64,000 nucleotides of DNA from Pedobacter sp. BS3 (GCF_008274585.1 NZ_VTRT01000006.1:310001-374000); one strand, 5' to 3'; shown: positions 1 through 8,894, counted from the first letter of the stretch. Translations and numbers: made by a program. Notes: generated by a model from the letters alone, not told the origin.

Positions 1-52
1 AAGCCGATATGGCGATGCTGATGCATATTAGTATTGCCAGGAGTAATCTCAT
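1..52 (-). CDS. start of a leftward exported protein, cut by the window edge
   Basis: Read on the minus strand from an ATG at 50-52, the frame stays open to the left edge and gives 17 residues: a Met-Arg start followed by a continuous hydrophobic stretch (LLLAILICISIAISA). This looks like a signal peptide. It is divergent from the S9-like lipoprotein gene at 210, so 53-209 would be a shared promoter region. No family can be named because only the leader is present. The frame is too short to exclude chance. Confidence 0.45.
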   Translation of the reverse strand, partial: MRLLLAILICISIAISA

Positions 53-209
53 AATTATAGCGTTTAAAAGTAACGATTTATGGGCATGTTTATTGAGCTT
101 TTATATACCCGGATGCTACGTGGACGATGTAAAATTATAGTTGCATAGCAGCGTTTTAAAAAATAACCAGTTATAATTACTATCGAAGCAAATAAGCAGG
201 TGAACGGAT

Positions 210-2096
210 ATGATTAAAAGGATAGGACGATATTGCCTAATGTGTTTGAGTGTGTTGTTAGTGCAATGCGGTTACCAGAAGAAAGCAAAAACTATTCCCC
301 TGGAAGTGTTTTTCCAGAACCCGGTTAAAACCAGTTTCCGGATTTCTCCCGACGGTAATTATATTTCGTTTCTGCAGCCTTACGCTAACCGGCTGAATAT
401 TTACGTGCAGGCCCGTAACGGCAAACCGGTTCGGCTAACCCACGAAAAGGAGTTTAACGTTGCATCGTATTTCTGGGTGAATAACGATAAGCTGTTTTAT
501 ACCAAGAACAGTGTAGATAAGCGGGTTACGCAGCTTTTTTCGGTTGAGCGTGCTAATGGCAACGTAACAGATCTGCTGCCTGCGGGCAATTTTAAGGTAC
601 TTTTTTTAAACCAGTCGCGGGTAATAAATAATGAGCTGCTGCTGGCTATCAATATGCGTGATTCATCGGTTTTTGATGTGTACCGGCTTAATGTAAATAC
701 ATGCAGCCTGCGTTTAGCAGCCGAAAATCCCGGCAATATTGTTGACTGGCTTGCCGATAGTAAAGGCCAGATCCGGGTGGCCCGGGCCAGCGATGGTGTG
801 AATGAAACTTTACTGTTTCGCAATAGCGAGAACGAAGCGTTCAGGCCGGTACTATCCAATAATTTTCAGACCCGTATAGAGCCTATCGGCTTTTGCGAAA
901 AACGGGCTGACTGCATTTTTGCGCTATCCAGTAAAAACCGCGATAAGGCGGCGCTGGTCGAGCTGAATTGTTCTACCGGCAAAGAGGAGAAAGTGATTTT
1001 TAAGCATCAGGATGTGGATGTTACCGGAGCCAGCTATTCGCAGAAAAACGGGAAACTGGTTTACGCTACGTACGAAACCTGGAAAAAACAACGGTTTTAC
1101 CTGGACGATACGTTAAAGCATCTTTACCAGGACATTGAAAAACTGCTTCCGGGTAACGAGGTTAGCATTGTGAGCACAGATTCCGCACAAAAGCAGCTGA
1201 TTGTACGTACGTTTACCGATAAAACCCCGGGCGCTTATTATTGCTACACACCGGCTAACAAAAAGCTGGTCAAGCTTGGCGATATTAATCCCAACCTTCC
1301 GGCCGAAGAAATGTGCGCCATGAAACCCGTTTCGTACAAAAGCCGCGATGGTATTACCATTAACGGCTATTTAACCCTGCCCAAAGGCTCAAAAACAAAA
1401 AACTTCCCCGTCGTTGTTATTCCGCATAGCTGGCCGCATAACCGAAATTCATGGGAATACAATGCCGAAGTGCAGTTCCTGGCTAATCGCGGATACGCCG
1501 TTTTTCAGGTAAATTACAGAGGATCGAAAGGTTATGGAAAGCAATTCTGGGCGGCCGGCTTTAAGCAATGGGGCAGCAAAATGCAGACTGATATTACCGA
1601 TGGTGTTAACTGGTTGATTGAAAACAAAATTGCCAACCCCAAGCGGATAGCCATCTATGGCGCCGGTTTCGGCGGATATTCTGCGCTGTGGGGTGCCACT
1701 TTTGAGCCTGGTTTATACCGTTGTGCGGCCTCCTATTCGGGCATTTTAAACTTATTTACGTTCATTAAATCCATTCCCCCGTATTACCGGACATCGTTAA
1801 AAATGTATTACGAAATAGTGGGAAATCCCGAAAAGGATATGGATTATTTCAGGGCTGTATCCCCGGTATTTCATACTGATAAAATAAGGGTACCTTTGCT
1901 TATTGCCCAGGGGGGCAAAGATCCGCGGGTTAACATTAGCGAGGCCAACCAGTTTGTTAAAGAGGCAAAAAAACGCGATATACCTGTAATCTACCTGGTA
2001 AAAGACGAAGAAGGCATCTATTTTGTTAAACCGGAGAACCGGGAGGAATTTTATCGTAACCTGGAGAAGTTCCTGGCCGATAACCTGGGCAAATAG
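210..2096 (+). CDS. S9 prolyl-oligopeptidase-family lipoprotein with lost catalytic Ser and His (pseudo-peptidase)
   Basis: The 628-residue protein begins with a lipoprotein signal (LVQC, Cys20). A beta-propeller-like domain covers about residues 30-370 and an alpha/beta-hydrolase domain about 375-628. The C-terminal half follows S9 peptidases closely: oxyanion-region text near 'VNYRGSKGYGKQFW', 'SIPPYY', 'SPVFH' and 'PENREEFY'. The nucleophile motif, normally GxSxGG, reads GAGFGG, putting Gly486 where Ser is expected. Asp571 (GGKDPRV) is kept. The usual DEGHGF histidine motif reads EEGIYF, so His is replaced by Ile603. Two of three triad residues are missing, so peptidase activity is unlikely. 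The gene ends 8 bp before a histidine kinase gene, and a regulator follows, suggesting one operon and a binding or sensing role. That role is inference. The family call is secure. Confidence 0.9.
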   Translation: MIKRIGRYCLMCLSVLLVQCGYQKKAKTIPLEVFFQNPVKTSFRISPDGNYISFLQPYANRLNIYVQARNGKPVRLTHEKEFNVASYFWVNNDKLFYTKNSVDKRVTQLFSVERANGNVTDLLPAGNFKVLFLNQSRVINNELLLAINMRDSSVFDVYRLNVNTCSLRLAAENPGNIVDWLADSKGQIRVARASDGVNETLLFRNSENEAFRPVLSNNFQTRIEPIGFCEKRADCIFALSSKNRDKAALVELNCSTGKEEKVIFKHQDVDVTGASYSQKNGKLVYATYETWKKQRFYLDDTLKHLYQDIEKLLPGNEVSIVSTDSAQKQLIVRTFTDKTPGAYYCYTPANKKLVKLGDINPNLPAEEMCAMKPVSYKSRDGITINGYLTLPKGSKTKNFPVVVIPHSWPHNRNSWEYNAEVQFLANRGYAVFQVNYRGSKGYGKQFWAAGFKQWGSKMQTDITDGVNWLIENKIANPKRIAIYGAGFGGYSALWGATFEPGLYRCAASYSGILNLFTFIKSIPPYYRTSLKMYYEIVGNPEKDMDYFRAVSPVFHTDKIRVPLLIAQGGKDPRVNISEANQFVKEAKKRDIPVIYLVKDEEGIYFVKPENREEFYRNLEKFLADNLGK

Positions 2097-2104
2097 TTAA
2101 GCGT

Positions 2105-3778
2105 ATGGCCGCCGAGAAATCCTTTTACCGTAAAAACTTTGCGCTTATCGTTATCTTTTTGCTGCTGGTGACGGTATCGCTGGTAATTGCCTGGCTGCTG
2201 GCCTATTCGCTTATAAAACGGAACGTTGAAAACGATTTTTCTTCGGCTAAAATAGATGTTCAGGAAGAAGTGGTACAGCCATACAATGATTTTTTCCAGA
2301 ACCGTATTCCCGAAATATCCTTTTACCAGGGCTACCTGGATTCCTCATCGGTTGCTAAATACATCGATACCGCATTTACCAGATATGCCTTTGTGAGCAA
2401 GGTGATATTTTACGATACCCAGGTTAGCAATCATAAAATAAAAGACGGTCTCCGGGTAAATAAATTTGCCATCGGCCCCAAGGTGGTGATGCAGTTTAAG
2501 CGAAATACTAAACCGGTAGTGCTTTTCACCAGCACCCATCCGCATACGCTTTCGCTCAAGCTGGCTGATGAGTTCAATAAAATAGCCATCAAGTTTTCCG
2601 CCTATATTGAATCTGCCGATACCACTAAAGTTTTGAGTAACGATGATATTTTCAATACGTTTTATGCTATTACGCCTAACCGTATTACCTATATGAACAT
2701 CCCGCGAAGGGAGGAGATCAGGATATATAAGGATTTGATGCTGAAAGAAATGCCGTTTTCTGCGGTATATGAGCAGGATGTGCTGACATTTTATATCGAC
2801 CCGCTGAAGTTACGCATTAAAAATCCGCACCCTGAACTATACCAGAATATCAGCATCAGGCCTTTGGTGTATGAGGAGCTGAACAATAATCCTGAATTTA
2901 TTTCAACCGATATTCCATTACCGGGAGCATTGGCCGATTATAAATTGTATTTCAGCTCGCTGCACAGCTACCTTAACAAAGAAATCAACCGGCGTTTTTT
3001 GCCTGTGGCTTTTATGATATTGTTAATTTACAGCTTTTTGCTGGGGATAGCTTACCTCATTTATCGCAACCTGAACATTAACAGCAAACTGTTTAAGTTG
3101 CAATATGATTTTATCAATAACCTTACGCACGAGTTTAAAACACCGGTTAGCGTGATAAAAATCGCCGGCAATAATATTCGTAGCAGCAAACAGTTATCTG
3201 ATAAAGAACGGGCGCATTACGGAAAGATTTTAGATGAAGAAGCCGATAAGCTAAACGATTTGATGAATAAGCTGTTGTCGTTTACACAGATAGAAAACCG
3301 GTCGATCAAGTTAAAGGAAGAAGAAATTAACCTGGAAGTGTTTACACAGAATATCATTGATGCCTACCAGATCAAGCATCCGCAGTTTGATATCAGTTTC
3401 GATATTGATGAGGATATTACCTATTTTAAGTCAGACCCGGTATTGTTGAGCAGTGTATTCACTAATTTGATTGATAATGCGTATAAGTATTCGCCGCCCG
3501 ACAGAAAGATGTTACATATATCGATACACAGGATCAAAAAAAATATCCTGTTTAAGTTTACAGATGAAGGCATTGGCATGGAAGAAAGTGAATTAAAGCA
3601 TATTTTTAAGAAGTTTTACCGTATACAAAGCCAGTACAATCAGCAGGGTAGTGTAGGCCTGGGACTGGCGTTTTGTAAAGAGCTGATTAATTTTATGAAC
3701 GGCGAAATTACCGTGAGCAGCAAACCCGGTAAAGGCTCTGAATTTATCATCAGCTTACCGGATGATTACTCGCTGTAA
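2105..3778 (+). CDS. membrane sensor histidine kinase
   Basis: This 557-residue kinase has an N-terminal membrane helix (about residues 12-34), an extracytoplasmic sensor region of about 260 residues, and a second helix (about 298-320). A HisKA domain follows with the H-box 'LTHEFKTPVSV', phospho-acceptor His342. The HATPase domain shows an N-box (LIDNAYKYSPPD) and G-boxes (DEGIGM, GLGLAF). The sensor region resembles no family I can name. The gene sits 8 bp after the pseudo-peptidase lipoprotein and 72 bp before an OmpR-type regulator, so it probably autophosphorylates and passes phosphate to that regulator. The signal is unknown, and the envelope-located pseudo-peptidase is a candidate partner. 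Confidence 0.93.
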   Translation: MAAEKSFYRKNFALIVIFLLLVTVSLVIAWLLAYSLIKRNVENDFSSAKIDVQEEVVQPYNDFFQNRIPEISFYQGYLDSSSVAKYIDTAFTRYAFVSKVIFYDTQVSNHKIKDGLRVNKFAIGPKVVMQFKRNTKPVVLFTSTHPHTLSLKLADEFNKIAIKFSAYIESADTTKVLSNDDIFNTFYAITPNRITYMNIPRREEIRIYKDLMLKEMPFSAVYEQDVLTFYIDPLKLRIKNPHPELYQNISIRPLVYEELNNNPEFISTDIPLPGALADYKLYFSSLHSYLNKEINRRFLPVAFMILLIYSFLLGIAYLIYRNLNINSKLFKLQYDFINNLTHEFKTPVSVIKIAGNNIRSSKQLSDKERAHYGKILDEEADKLNDLMNKLLSFTQIENRSIKLKEEEINLEVFTQNIIDAYQIKHPQFDISFDIDEDITYFKSDPVLLSSVFTNLIDNAYKYSPPDRKMLHISIHRIKKNILFKFTDEGIGMEESELKHIFKKFYRIQSQYNQQGSVGLGLAFCKELINFMNGEITVSSKPGKGSEFIISLPDDYSL

Positions 3779-3850
3779 TATCGTGATTTTTCAGTTACTT
3801 TTACCCGGGGAAGTTTTGACTTTTGATTTTTAACTTTTTACTTAGCAATT

Positions 3851-4537
3851 ATGAGCAGTAAAATAAAGATAGCACTTATTGAAGACGATGAAAACCTGCG
3901 GTTCCTGGTAGCGCATCGTTTAAACGAAGAAGGATTCGAGGTAGTTGAATCGGGAGATGGTAATGCTGCTGCATCGCTCATTATGAGCGAAAACCCGGAT
4001 ATTGTGCTGTTAGACTGGATGCTGCCGGGAAAACAAGGCGATGAAATATGCCAGATTTTACGTGAGCAGGGATATGGCGGACTGATCATTATGATGACTG
4101 CCAAGGCACAGGACGTAGATAAAATAGAAGCGTACGGGCTCGGCGTGTCTGACTATGTCACCAAGCCTTTCAGCATGGATGTGCTGGTAGCGCTGATAGA
4201 TAATAAGATAAAGTATCTCATTAATAACGAAAAGGCAGAAACTTATCGCTTTGGCGATATGGAGCATCATCCCAACACGCACTCGCTGATGCGTAACGGT
4301 AAACGGATAGAATTGACCATCCTGGAAAACCGGATTTTGCTTTATTTCATGAAAAATAAAAACCAGGTTATTAACCGCGATGATCTGATGATGGAAGTGT
4401 GGGGCTACAACTCTGATGTAAACACCCGCACGCTGGATATGCATGTGGTACGTTTACGCAAAAAGATAGAAGATAACCCCGATACGCCCCGCTATTTGCA
4501 AACCGTACGCGGTATAGGCTATAAGTTTGTAGTGTAA
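3851..4537 (+). CDS. OmpR/PhoB-type response regulator
   Basis: The 228-residue protein has an N-terminal receiver domain (residues 4-118) and a C-terminal winged-helix DNA-binding domain (about 130-228). Acidic residues near the start (IEDDEN), phospho-acceptor Asp55 (LLDWMLPG), conserved Thr (MMTAKA) and Lys (VTKPF) are all present. The winged helix ends in the standard 'VRGIGYKF' hairpin. It follows the histidine kinase gene on the same strand and is its likely partner. Targets cannot be read from the sequence, though autoregulation of its own operon is common in the family. Confidence 0.95.
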   Translation: MSSKIKIALIEDDENLRFLVAHRLNEEGFEVVESGDGNAAASLIMSENPDIVLLDWMLPGKQGDEICQILREQGYGGLIIMMTAKAQDVDKIEAYGLGVSDYVTKPFSMDVLVALIDNKIKYLINNEKAETYRFGDMEHHPNTHSLMRNGKRIELTILENRILLYFMKNKNQVINRDDLMMEVWGYNSDVNTRTLDMHVVRLRKKIEDNPDTPRYLQTVRGIGYKFVV

Positions 4538-4605
4538 CCGGTCGCTTCCAGCTCACGCCAAGTGCGTTAAAGATTGCTGAATTGTATTGTTAAATTGTTC
4601 TGTTT

Positions 4606-4653
4606 GCGCTCGTTTGTAAAACGAGCGCATTAATATCCGGCGTTTGTAACGCC
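4606..4653. repeat. paired REP-like palindromes
   Basis: Two perfect hairpins lie side by side: a 10-bp stem (GCGCTCGTTT / AAACGAGCGC, 4606-4628) with a 3-nt loop, and a 6-bp stem (GGCGTT / AACGCC, 4639-4653) with a 3-nt loop, 10 bp apart. A half copy, GCGCTCGTTTG, occurs at 8835. A second doublet built on the same plan lies at 6463-6509. They resemble REP doublets associated with IS200-like RAYT transposases, but no such transposase is in the window. Confidence 0.6.
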
Positions 4654-4747
4654 GCAAATGATATGAAAAGTTACAACTAACGGAGGTGAGGACGGACAAC
4701 GAACGACTTATCTCAAATCTCATCTCTCAAATCTTACAGCTGATAAT

Positions 4748-4783
4748 AAAAAAGCCGCCCGAAGAATCGCTCTGCGGACGGCC
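4748..4783 (-). terminator. rho-independent terminator of the small secreted peptide gene
   Basis: Read on the minus strand, an 8-bp GC-rich stem (GCCGTCCG / CGGGCGGC, one mismatch, arms 4775-4782 and 4754-4761) is followed directly by TTTTTTATT. It lies about 50 bp downstream of the stop codon at 4836. Confidence 0.75.
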
Positions 4784-4835
4784 AGATTAGGGTAACCGGA
4801 AAAACTAAATTATGGTGATAACTTAGTAAGGCTTT

Positions 4836-5012
4836 TTATTTCTTCTTTTTGTGTACTTTTTTTGCCGGAGCCTCTTTTTTTGCAGTGTCTGCTTTTGCTG
4901 TTGCATCATGTTTTGCATGTTTTACAGCTTTAGGTTTTGCTGCTGGAGCGGTTTGAGCGAAAGCGCCGCAAGTAAGGGCTGCTAATGCTACTGCTAAAAT
5001 TGTTTTTTTCAT
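4836..5012 (-). CDS. 58-residue secreted Ala/Lys/His-rich peptide
   Basis: The minus-strand ATG at 5010-5012 opens a 58-codon frame. Residues 1-20 are a clean signal peptide (hydrophobic LAVALAALTCGAFA, cleavage after AFA-Q likely). The mature part is about 38 residues, almost entirely Ala, Lys, Pro and His, and ends in HKKKK. It would be strongly basic and probably unstructured. The frame is followed by a convincing rho-independent terminator, which supports a real short transcript. It stands between the two two-component systems and may be controlled by either. Small basic exported proteins of this kind occur in Bacteroidota, but I know of no assigned function. Confidence 0.75.
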   Translation of the reverse strand: MKKTILAVALAALTCGAFAQTAPAAKPKAVKHAKHDATAKADTAKKEAPAKKVHKKKK

Positions 5013-5114
5013 AATTATATAATTTGATCTTTTTGTTTCCTCAAATCTGCATTAGTAATATGAAGATTTGGTGAAGAAACGTGAACAAATTCATTACAAA
5101 AAAATACGCTGGTG

Positions 5115-6434
5115 TTAGTGGGTTTTAAATTCCAGACCGATGCGTGTTCCCTGTCCAATTTCGGAGCTTATGCTGATACTAATATCATGGAATGCGGCAA
5201 TGCTTTGTACAATAGCCAGACCCAGGCCATAACTTTCGGTATCGGTAGCGTTGAATTTAGCAAAGCGGTTAAATGCCTGTTCAATTTGCCGGTTATCCAT
5301 GCCAATGCCTTTATCGGTAATGTAAAGCTGATAGCTGTGGTTGGTGAGGTTATCGCTGATGATAATTTTGCCATTATCTTTATTGTATTTAATGGCATTG
5401 TTAATCAGATTAATGCACAGCGTATGCAGTAAAGCCTGGTTGCCGGTAAGGCCGAAATTATGCTGCAGCCGGTTTTCGAATGTAATGTTGCGGCTTGCTA
5501 TGCGGTCTTCCAGTTCCTCGTAAATATCGGCTATCAATGCCGGCATAGAAACCCGGTCTGTTTTATTGAATTGCTGATTCTCTATTTTAGATATCAGCAG
5601 CAGGCTGTTTGTAATGGCTTTAAGCCGGTTGAGTGTGCGCAGCGAAGCGGAGATCTTATTAAGGTTCTCTTCCGAAATATCCGGCTGATTAAGCAGATTT
5701 TCAAGGCGGGTACGCAATATCGAGATGGGCGTTAGCAATTCATGTGATACATTGGTGATGAATTGTTTTTGGTTAAGCAACTGGTCTGATATGCGTTGCA
5801 TCAGTTTGTTGATGCTGCTATCAAGCAACCTGAAATCGTCGGTAGTGGTATGAGCATAATCGTAATTAAAATGAATAGGATCATCCACCTTATTTAACTT
5901 CTGGTCGATAATGCGGTAAAATGGCGCCAGCAGAAAACGGGTAAAGGCCAGATCGGCCGCCAGGGTTAATATTACCGATGCCAGTAAAATGATCAGTGTA
6001 TAAAACATGATGGTATTTTCCAGCCGGTCAAGCGCAAGCATGGTTTCGCCAATTTCCAGCCGGTATGTTTTTCCGCCATAGCTAAAGTAGTTTGCCAGCA
6101 CCAGGTAATCCTGGGTTTCGTCTTCTATCTTTCGTTTTTCTTTAGTGAAAACCGGGGCGGTGTTCACCGAGGCGTTGTCGCTTACCTCGTTCAGCTCAAT
6201 ATATTCTTCTTTTAAAATGTTGTAATCGGTAAAGGTAGATTGTTTGTTCAGCAACTCCTCAATTTCCTCGTCAGAAAGGTGTGATACCAGCTTATTACGT
6301 TTATCAATTAAGCGTTGTTGCAGGTTACTGGTAGAAATACGATCAATAAAAGCAATGATCAGGACACCTAAAATAGCAATTACAGCAATTTTGGTGAAGG
6401 TATTGTAAAGCGCCAGCTTATGTTGCAGTTTCAC
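5115..6434 (-). CDS. membrane sensor histidine kinase
   Basis: The 439-residue kinase has a transmembrane helix at about residues 15-30, a short periplasmic segment of about 110 residues, and a second helix at about 143-165. HAMP-like linker, HisKA domain (NVSHELLTPI, His231) and HATPase domain (N-box LINNAIKYNKDN, G-box ITDKGIGM, GLGLAIV) follow. This is the standard layout of kinases that partner OmpR-type regulators. Its regulator gene (6565-7242) lies upstream on the same strand, separated by 130 bp that hold two REP-like palindromes. The signal is unknown. Confidence 0.94.
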   Translation of the reverse strand: MKLQHKLALYNTFTKIAVIAILGVLIIAFIDRISTSNLQQRLIDKRNKLVSHLSDEEIEELLNKQSTFTDYNILKEEYIELNEVSDNASVNTAPVFTKEKRKIEDETQDYLVLANYFSYGGKTYRLEIGETMLALDRLENTIMFYTLIILLASVILTLAADLAFTRFLLAPFYRIIDQKLNKVDDPIHFNYDYAHTTTDDFRLLDSSINKLMQRISDQLLNQKQFITNVSHELLTPISILRTRLENLLNQPDISEENLNKISASLRTLNRLKAITNSLLLISKIENQQFNKTDRVSMPALIADIYEELEDRIASRNITFENRLQHNFGLTGNQALLHTLCINLINNAIKYNKDNGKIIISDNLTNHSYQLYITDKGIGMDNRQIEQAFNRFAKFNATDTESYGLGLAIVQSIAAFHDISISISSEIGQGTRIGLEFKTH

Positions 6435-6462
6435 AATATAAAATATTAAACGTAGCTATATT

Positions 6463-6509
6463 CCGGATTACAAATCCGGTGTTTATAACCACCGGGATTG
6501 CAAATCCCG
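6463..6509. repeat. paired REP-like palindromes
   Basis: Two perfect 7-bp hairpins, each with a 3-nt loop, lie 13 bp apart: CCGGATT / AATCCGG at 6463-6479 and CGGGATT / AATCCCG at 6493-6509. They sit between the regulator gene and its kinase gene, so they are probably transcribed and could uncouple expression of the two. The layout matches the doublet at 4606-4653, although the stem sequence differs. Confidence 0.6.
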
Positions 6510-6564
6510 ATGAGCAAATATGGCTTAATTTTTTACTTTTTACTTCTGAATTTTTACTTAACTA

Positions 6565-7242
6565 TCAGATATTAATGCGGTATCCGATACTGCGTACGGT
6601 TTCAAACCAATCGATAGGTGCGTGCTGTGCAAGCTTTTTACGAAGATTTTTTACATGAACATCCACAAAATTAGAATCGGAATTAACTTCCAGGATATCA
6701 CCCCACACGTGTTCTGTAATATTTAGTCGCGGAATTACCCGGTTCTTATTTAATACCAGGTAGTTGAAAATCTCAAACTCTTTTTTGGTGAGATTAATGC
6801 GCTCTCTGCCAAAGCTTACGGTACGGTTCTGTATGTTCAATGTGAAATCGTGCACTTTAAACTCGTTCTTTTCCAGCTTATGCTTACGGCGGGTAATAGC
6901 GTGCATGCGGGCAAGTAGTTCGCTAAGCGCAAATGGCTTGGGCAGGTAATCGTCGGCGCCGGCTTCAAGCCCGTTAATGCGGTCGTCGAGGGCGCCGCGG
7001 GCAGTTAATACAATAACTGCATCATCGCGGTTTGGCAGCTCTTTCAGTTGTTTAAGCAGGTCAAGCCCATCGCCATCAGGTAAGCCTAAATCGAGCAAAA
7101 TGAAGTCGTAATTATTAATAAATAATTTTTCTTCGGCCGATTTTTTTCTTCGGGCCATATCGATGATAAAGCCTTCTTTAGCCAGGTATTCCGCAATCTC
7201 AAGGCCCAGGCTTTTTTCATCTTCAATAATAAGTACGTTCAT
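6565..7242 (-). CDS. OmpR/PhoB-type response regulator
   Basis: The 225-residue protein has a receiver domain with acidic pair (IIEDEK), phospho-acceptor Asp51 (ILLDLGLPDGDG), Thr (VLTARG) and Lys (YLPKPF). The C-terminal winged-helix domain ends in 'VRSIGYRI'. It is the first gene of a minus-strand pair with the kinase at 5115-6434. The divergent gene at 7339 is a GH130-type enzyme with a 96-bp intergenic region, so the regulator may control that gene as well as its own operon. That link is inference from position. Confidence 0.95.
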   Translation of the reverse strand: MNVLIIEDEKSLGLEIAEYLAKEGFIIDMARRKKSAEEKLFINNYDFILLDLGLPDGDGLDLLKQLKELPNRDDAVIVLTARGALDDRINGLEAGADDYLPKPFALSELLARMHAITRRKHKLEKNEFKVHDFTLNIQNRTVSFGRERINLTKKEFEIFNYLVLNKNRVIPRLNITEHVWGDILEVNSDSNFVDVHVKNLRKKLAQHAPIDWFETVRSIGYRINI

Positions 7243-7338
7243 TTCTGAATAAAATTACAAACAAATTCATTAGTTTTTAAAACGATAATAAGTATTTGTA
7301 GTTTTACTATGTAGTTAAAACAACAAGCATCATTTTTC

Positions 7339-8805
7339 ATGAGATTACCAATAGAGCGTAAACCTGTTAAAGTTTATCCGGATTCAAAACGTGTAATAGC
7401 CCGGTTCTTTTATAATGGCGAAGACCGGGCAAAAGAAGTTATAGCCCGTGTAATGGACATCGAAGAAAGTGCCGTTTTTACCTTTATTTCACCCATACTG
7501 CAGGAGTACTCCAAGCGCCACCGCAACATTACCCGCATTTTGCAGCGCCACTGCGATAAATTAAAGCACCTTTTCGAAGATTTGGATATCGATTATCAAA
7601 ATCTGACGCTTTACCGTAAATTACTTATCGGTTCTTATTTCACTCATGAATATTCTATTGAATCGGCGGCATTTTTTAACCCATCCATTATTGAAGACCC
7701 TAACCAATCGGGTTTGGAAGATGGTGAAAAACGGCTGATCATCAGTTACCGGGCCGTAGGCGAGGGGCATATTTCATCCATTGTATTCAGGCATGCATTG
7801 ATAGACCGGCATCAGAATATTACGGTTATGCCTGTAGGCGATTATGTTGACGAAGCCGAGATTGTGCGTAATGCCCGTTATCATAAGAAGCTGTTCTTTG
7901 AAAAGGCGCTGGCATCGATGATCGATGTGAATGTGCTGAAAGAGCTGGAAGCCAAGCTGGATGAGCATTTTGAATATACCACGCTGCGAAAGATCATCAT
8001 CGATTCGCAAAACGGCGAAACCGACCAGCTTAAACGAATGGAATATGAAAAAATATTATGGCTTTCTGATTCATATTACGAGATCATTTTTTCATTAGAT
8101 ACGGATATTTCAGACCGGGTGATATTTCCCATATCTGAGTTTGAACGGAAAGGTATTGAAGATGCCCGTTTTGTAAAATTTGTTGAAGATGATGGCCAGG
8201 TGATGTATTACGCTACCTATACAGCTTATGACGGCTCCCTGATCATGCCTAAGCTGCTTCAAACTAACGATTTTTATGATTTTAAGATCCGCCCCTTATT
8301 TGGCGCCGGAGCGCAGAATAAAAACCTGGCCCTGTTTCCGCGGCGTATTAACGGGCAATACGCCATGATGTCGCGTATTGACGGCATTAACAACTACATT
8401 ATGTATTCTAACAACATTAATGTGTGGGAAAAGCCTATCAAATTGCAATCGCCAAGGTTTACCTGGGAATTTGTTCAGATAGGAAATTGCGGTTCGCCGA
8501 TAGAAACCGAATACGGCTGGCTAATGATCACTCATGGCGTTGGCCCGATGCGTAAGTATTGTTTAGGGGCGAGTCTGCTGGATTTAGAAGATCCTACAAA
8601 AGAGATCGGTCGACTTTCTGAGCCTTTGTTAGTACCAAACAGCGACGAGCGTGAGGGTTATGTGCCAAACGTGGTTTACTCCTGTGGTTCTTACATTAAT
8701 AACGGTCAGCTGGTTATTCCGTATGGCCTGTCGGATTATTCGTCATCGTTTGCTACCGTTGATATGAATACGCTATTAGATAAGCTGAGACATTCGGAAG
8801 AGTAG
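7339..8805 (+). CDS. GH130-type glycoside phosphorylase/hydrolase
   Basis: The 488-residue protein lacks a signal peptide and appears cytoplasmic. An N-terminal helical part (about 1-130) precedes the five-bladed beta-propeller of GH130. Family landmarks are 'NLALFPRRINGQYAM' (about 332-346), 'CGSPIETEYGWLMITHGV' (about 384-401) and 'VPNVVYSCG' (about 446-454). GH130 enzymes act on beta-mannosides by phosphorolysis or, in some subgroups, hydrolysis. Which applies here cannot be settled by eye. No mannan-degrading genes lie nearby. The gene is single and forward, and may be controlled by the divergent response regulator. Confidence 0.85.
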   Translation: MRLPIERKPVKVYPDSKRVIARFFYNGEDRAKEVIARVMDIEESAVFTFISPILQEYSKRHRNITRILQRHCDKLKHLFEDLDIDYQNLTLYRKLLIGSYFTHEYSIESAAFFNPSIIEDPNQSGLEDGEKRLIISYRAVGEGHISSIVFRHALIDRHQNITVMPVGDYVDEAEIVRNARYHKKLFFEKALASMIDVNVLKELEAKLDEHFEYTTLRKIIIDSQNGETDQLKRMEYEKILWLSDSYYEIIFSLDTDISDRVIFPISEFERKGIEDARFVKFVEDDGQVMYYATYTAYDGSLIMPKLLQTNDFYDFKIRPLFGAGAQNKNLALFPRRINGQYAMMSRIDGINNYIMYSNNINVWEKPIKLQSPRFTWEFVQIGNCGSPIETEYGWLMITHGVGPMRKYCLGASLLDLEDPTKEIGRLSEPLLVPNSDEREGYVPNVVYSCGSYINNGQLVIPYGLSDYSSSFATVDMNTLLDKLRHSEE

Positions 8806-8859
8806 TATTTGTTGCGAAGGTTGCATCTTGTTAGCGCTCGTTTGAAATACTGTCTGTGG

Positions 8860-8894
8860 TAACTTTGACAACTTTCTAAAAGTTGTCAAAGTTA
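8860..8894. terminator. perfect 16-bp inverted repeat, probable terminator hairpin after the GH130 gene
   Basis: The arms TAACTTTGACAACTTT (8860-8875) and AAAGTTGTCAAAGTTA (8879-8894) are exact complements around a 3-nt loop. It lies 54 bp after the GH130 stop codon. There is no T-tract, so it may be a repeat element rather than a classical terminator. Confidence 0.5.

Noticed and set aside
5112..5432. Plus-strand open frame opposite the second histidine kinase
   Set aside because: The kinase has full HisKA/HATPase motifs on the other strand; the frame has no features of its own.
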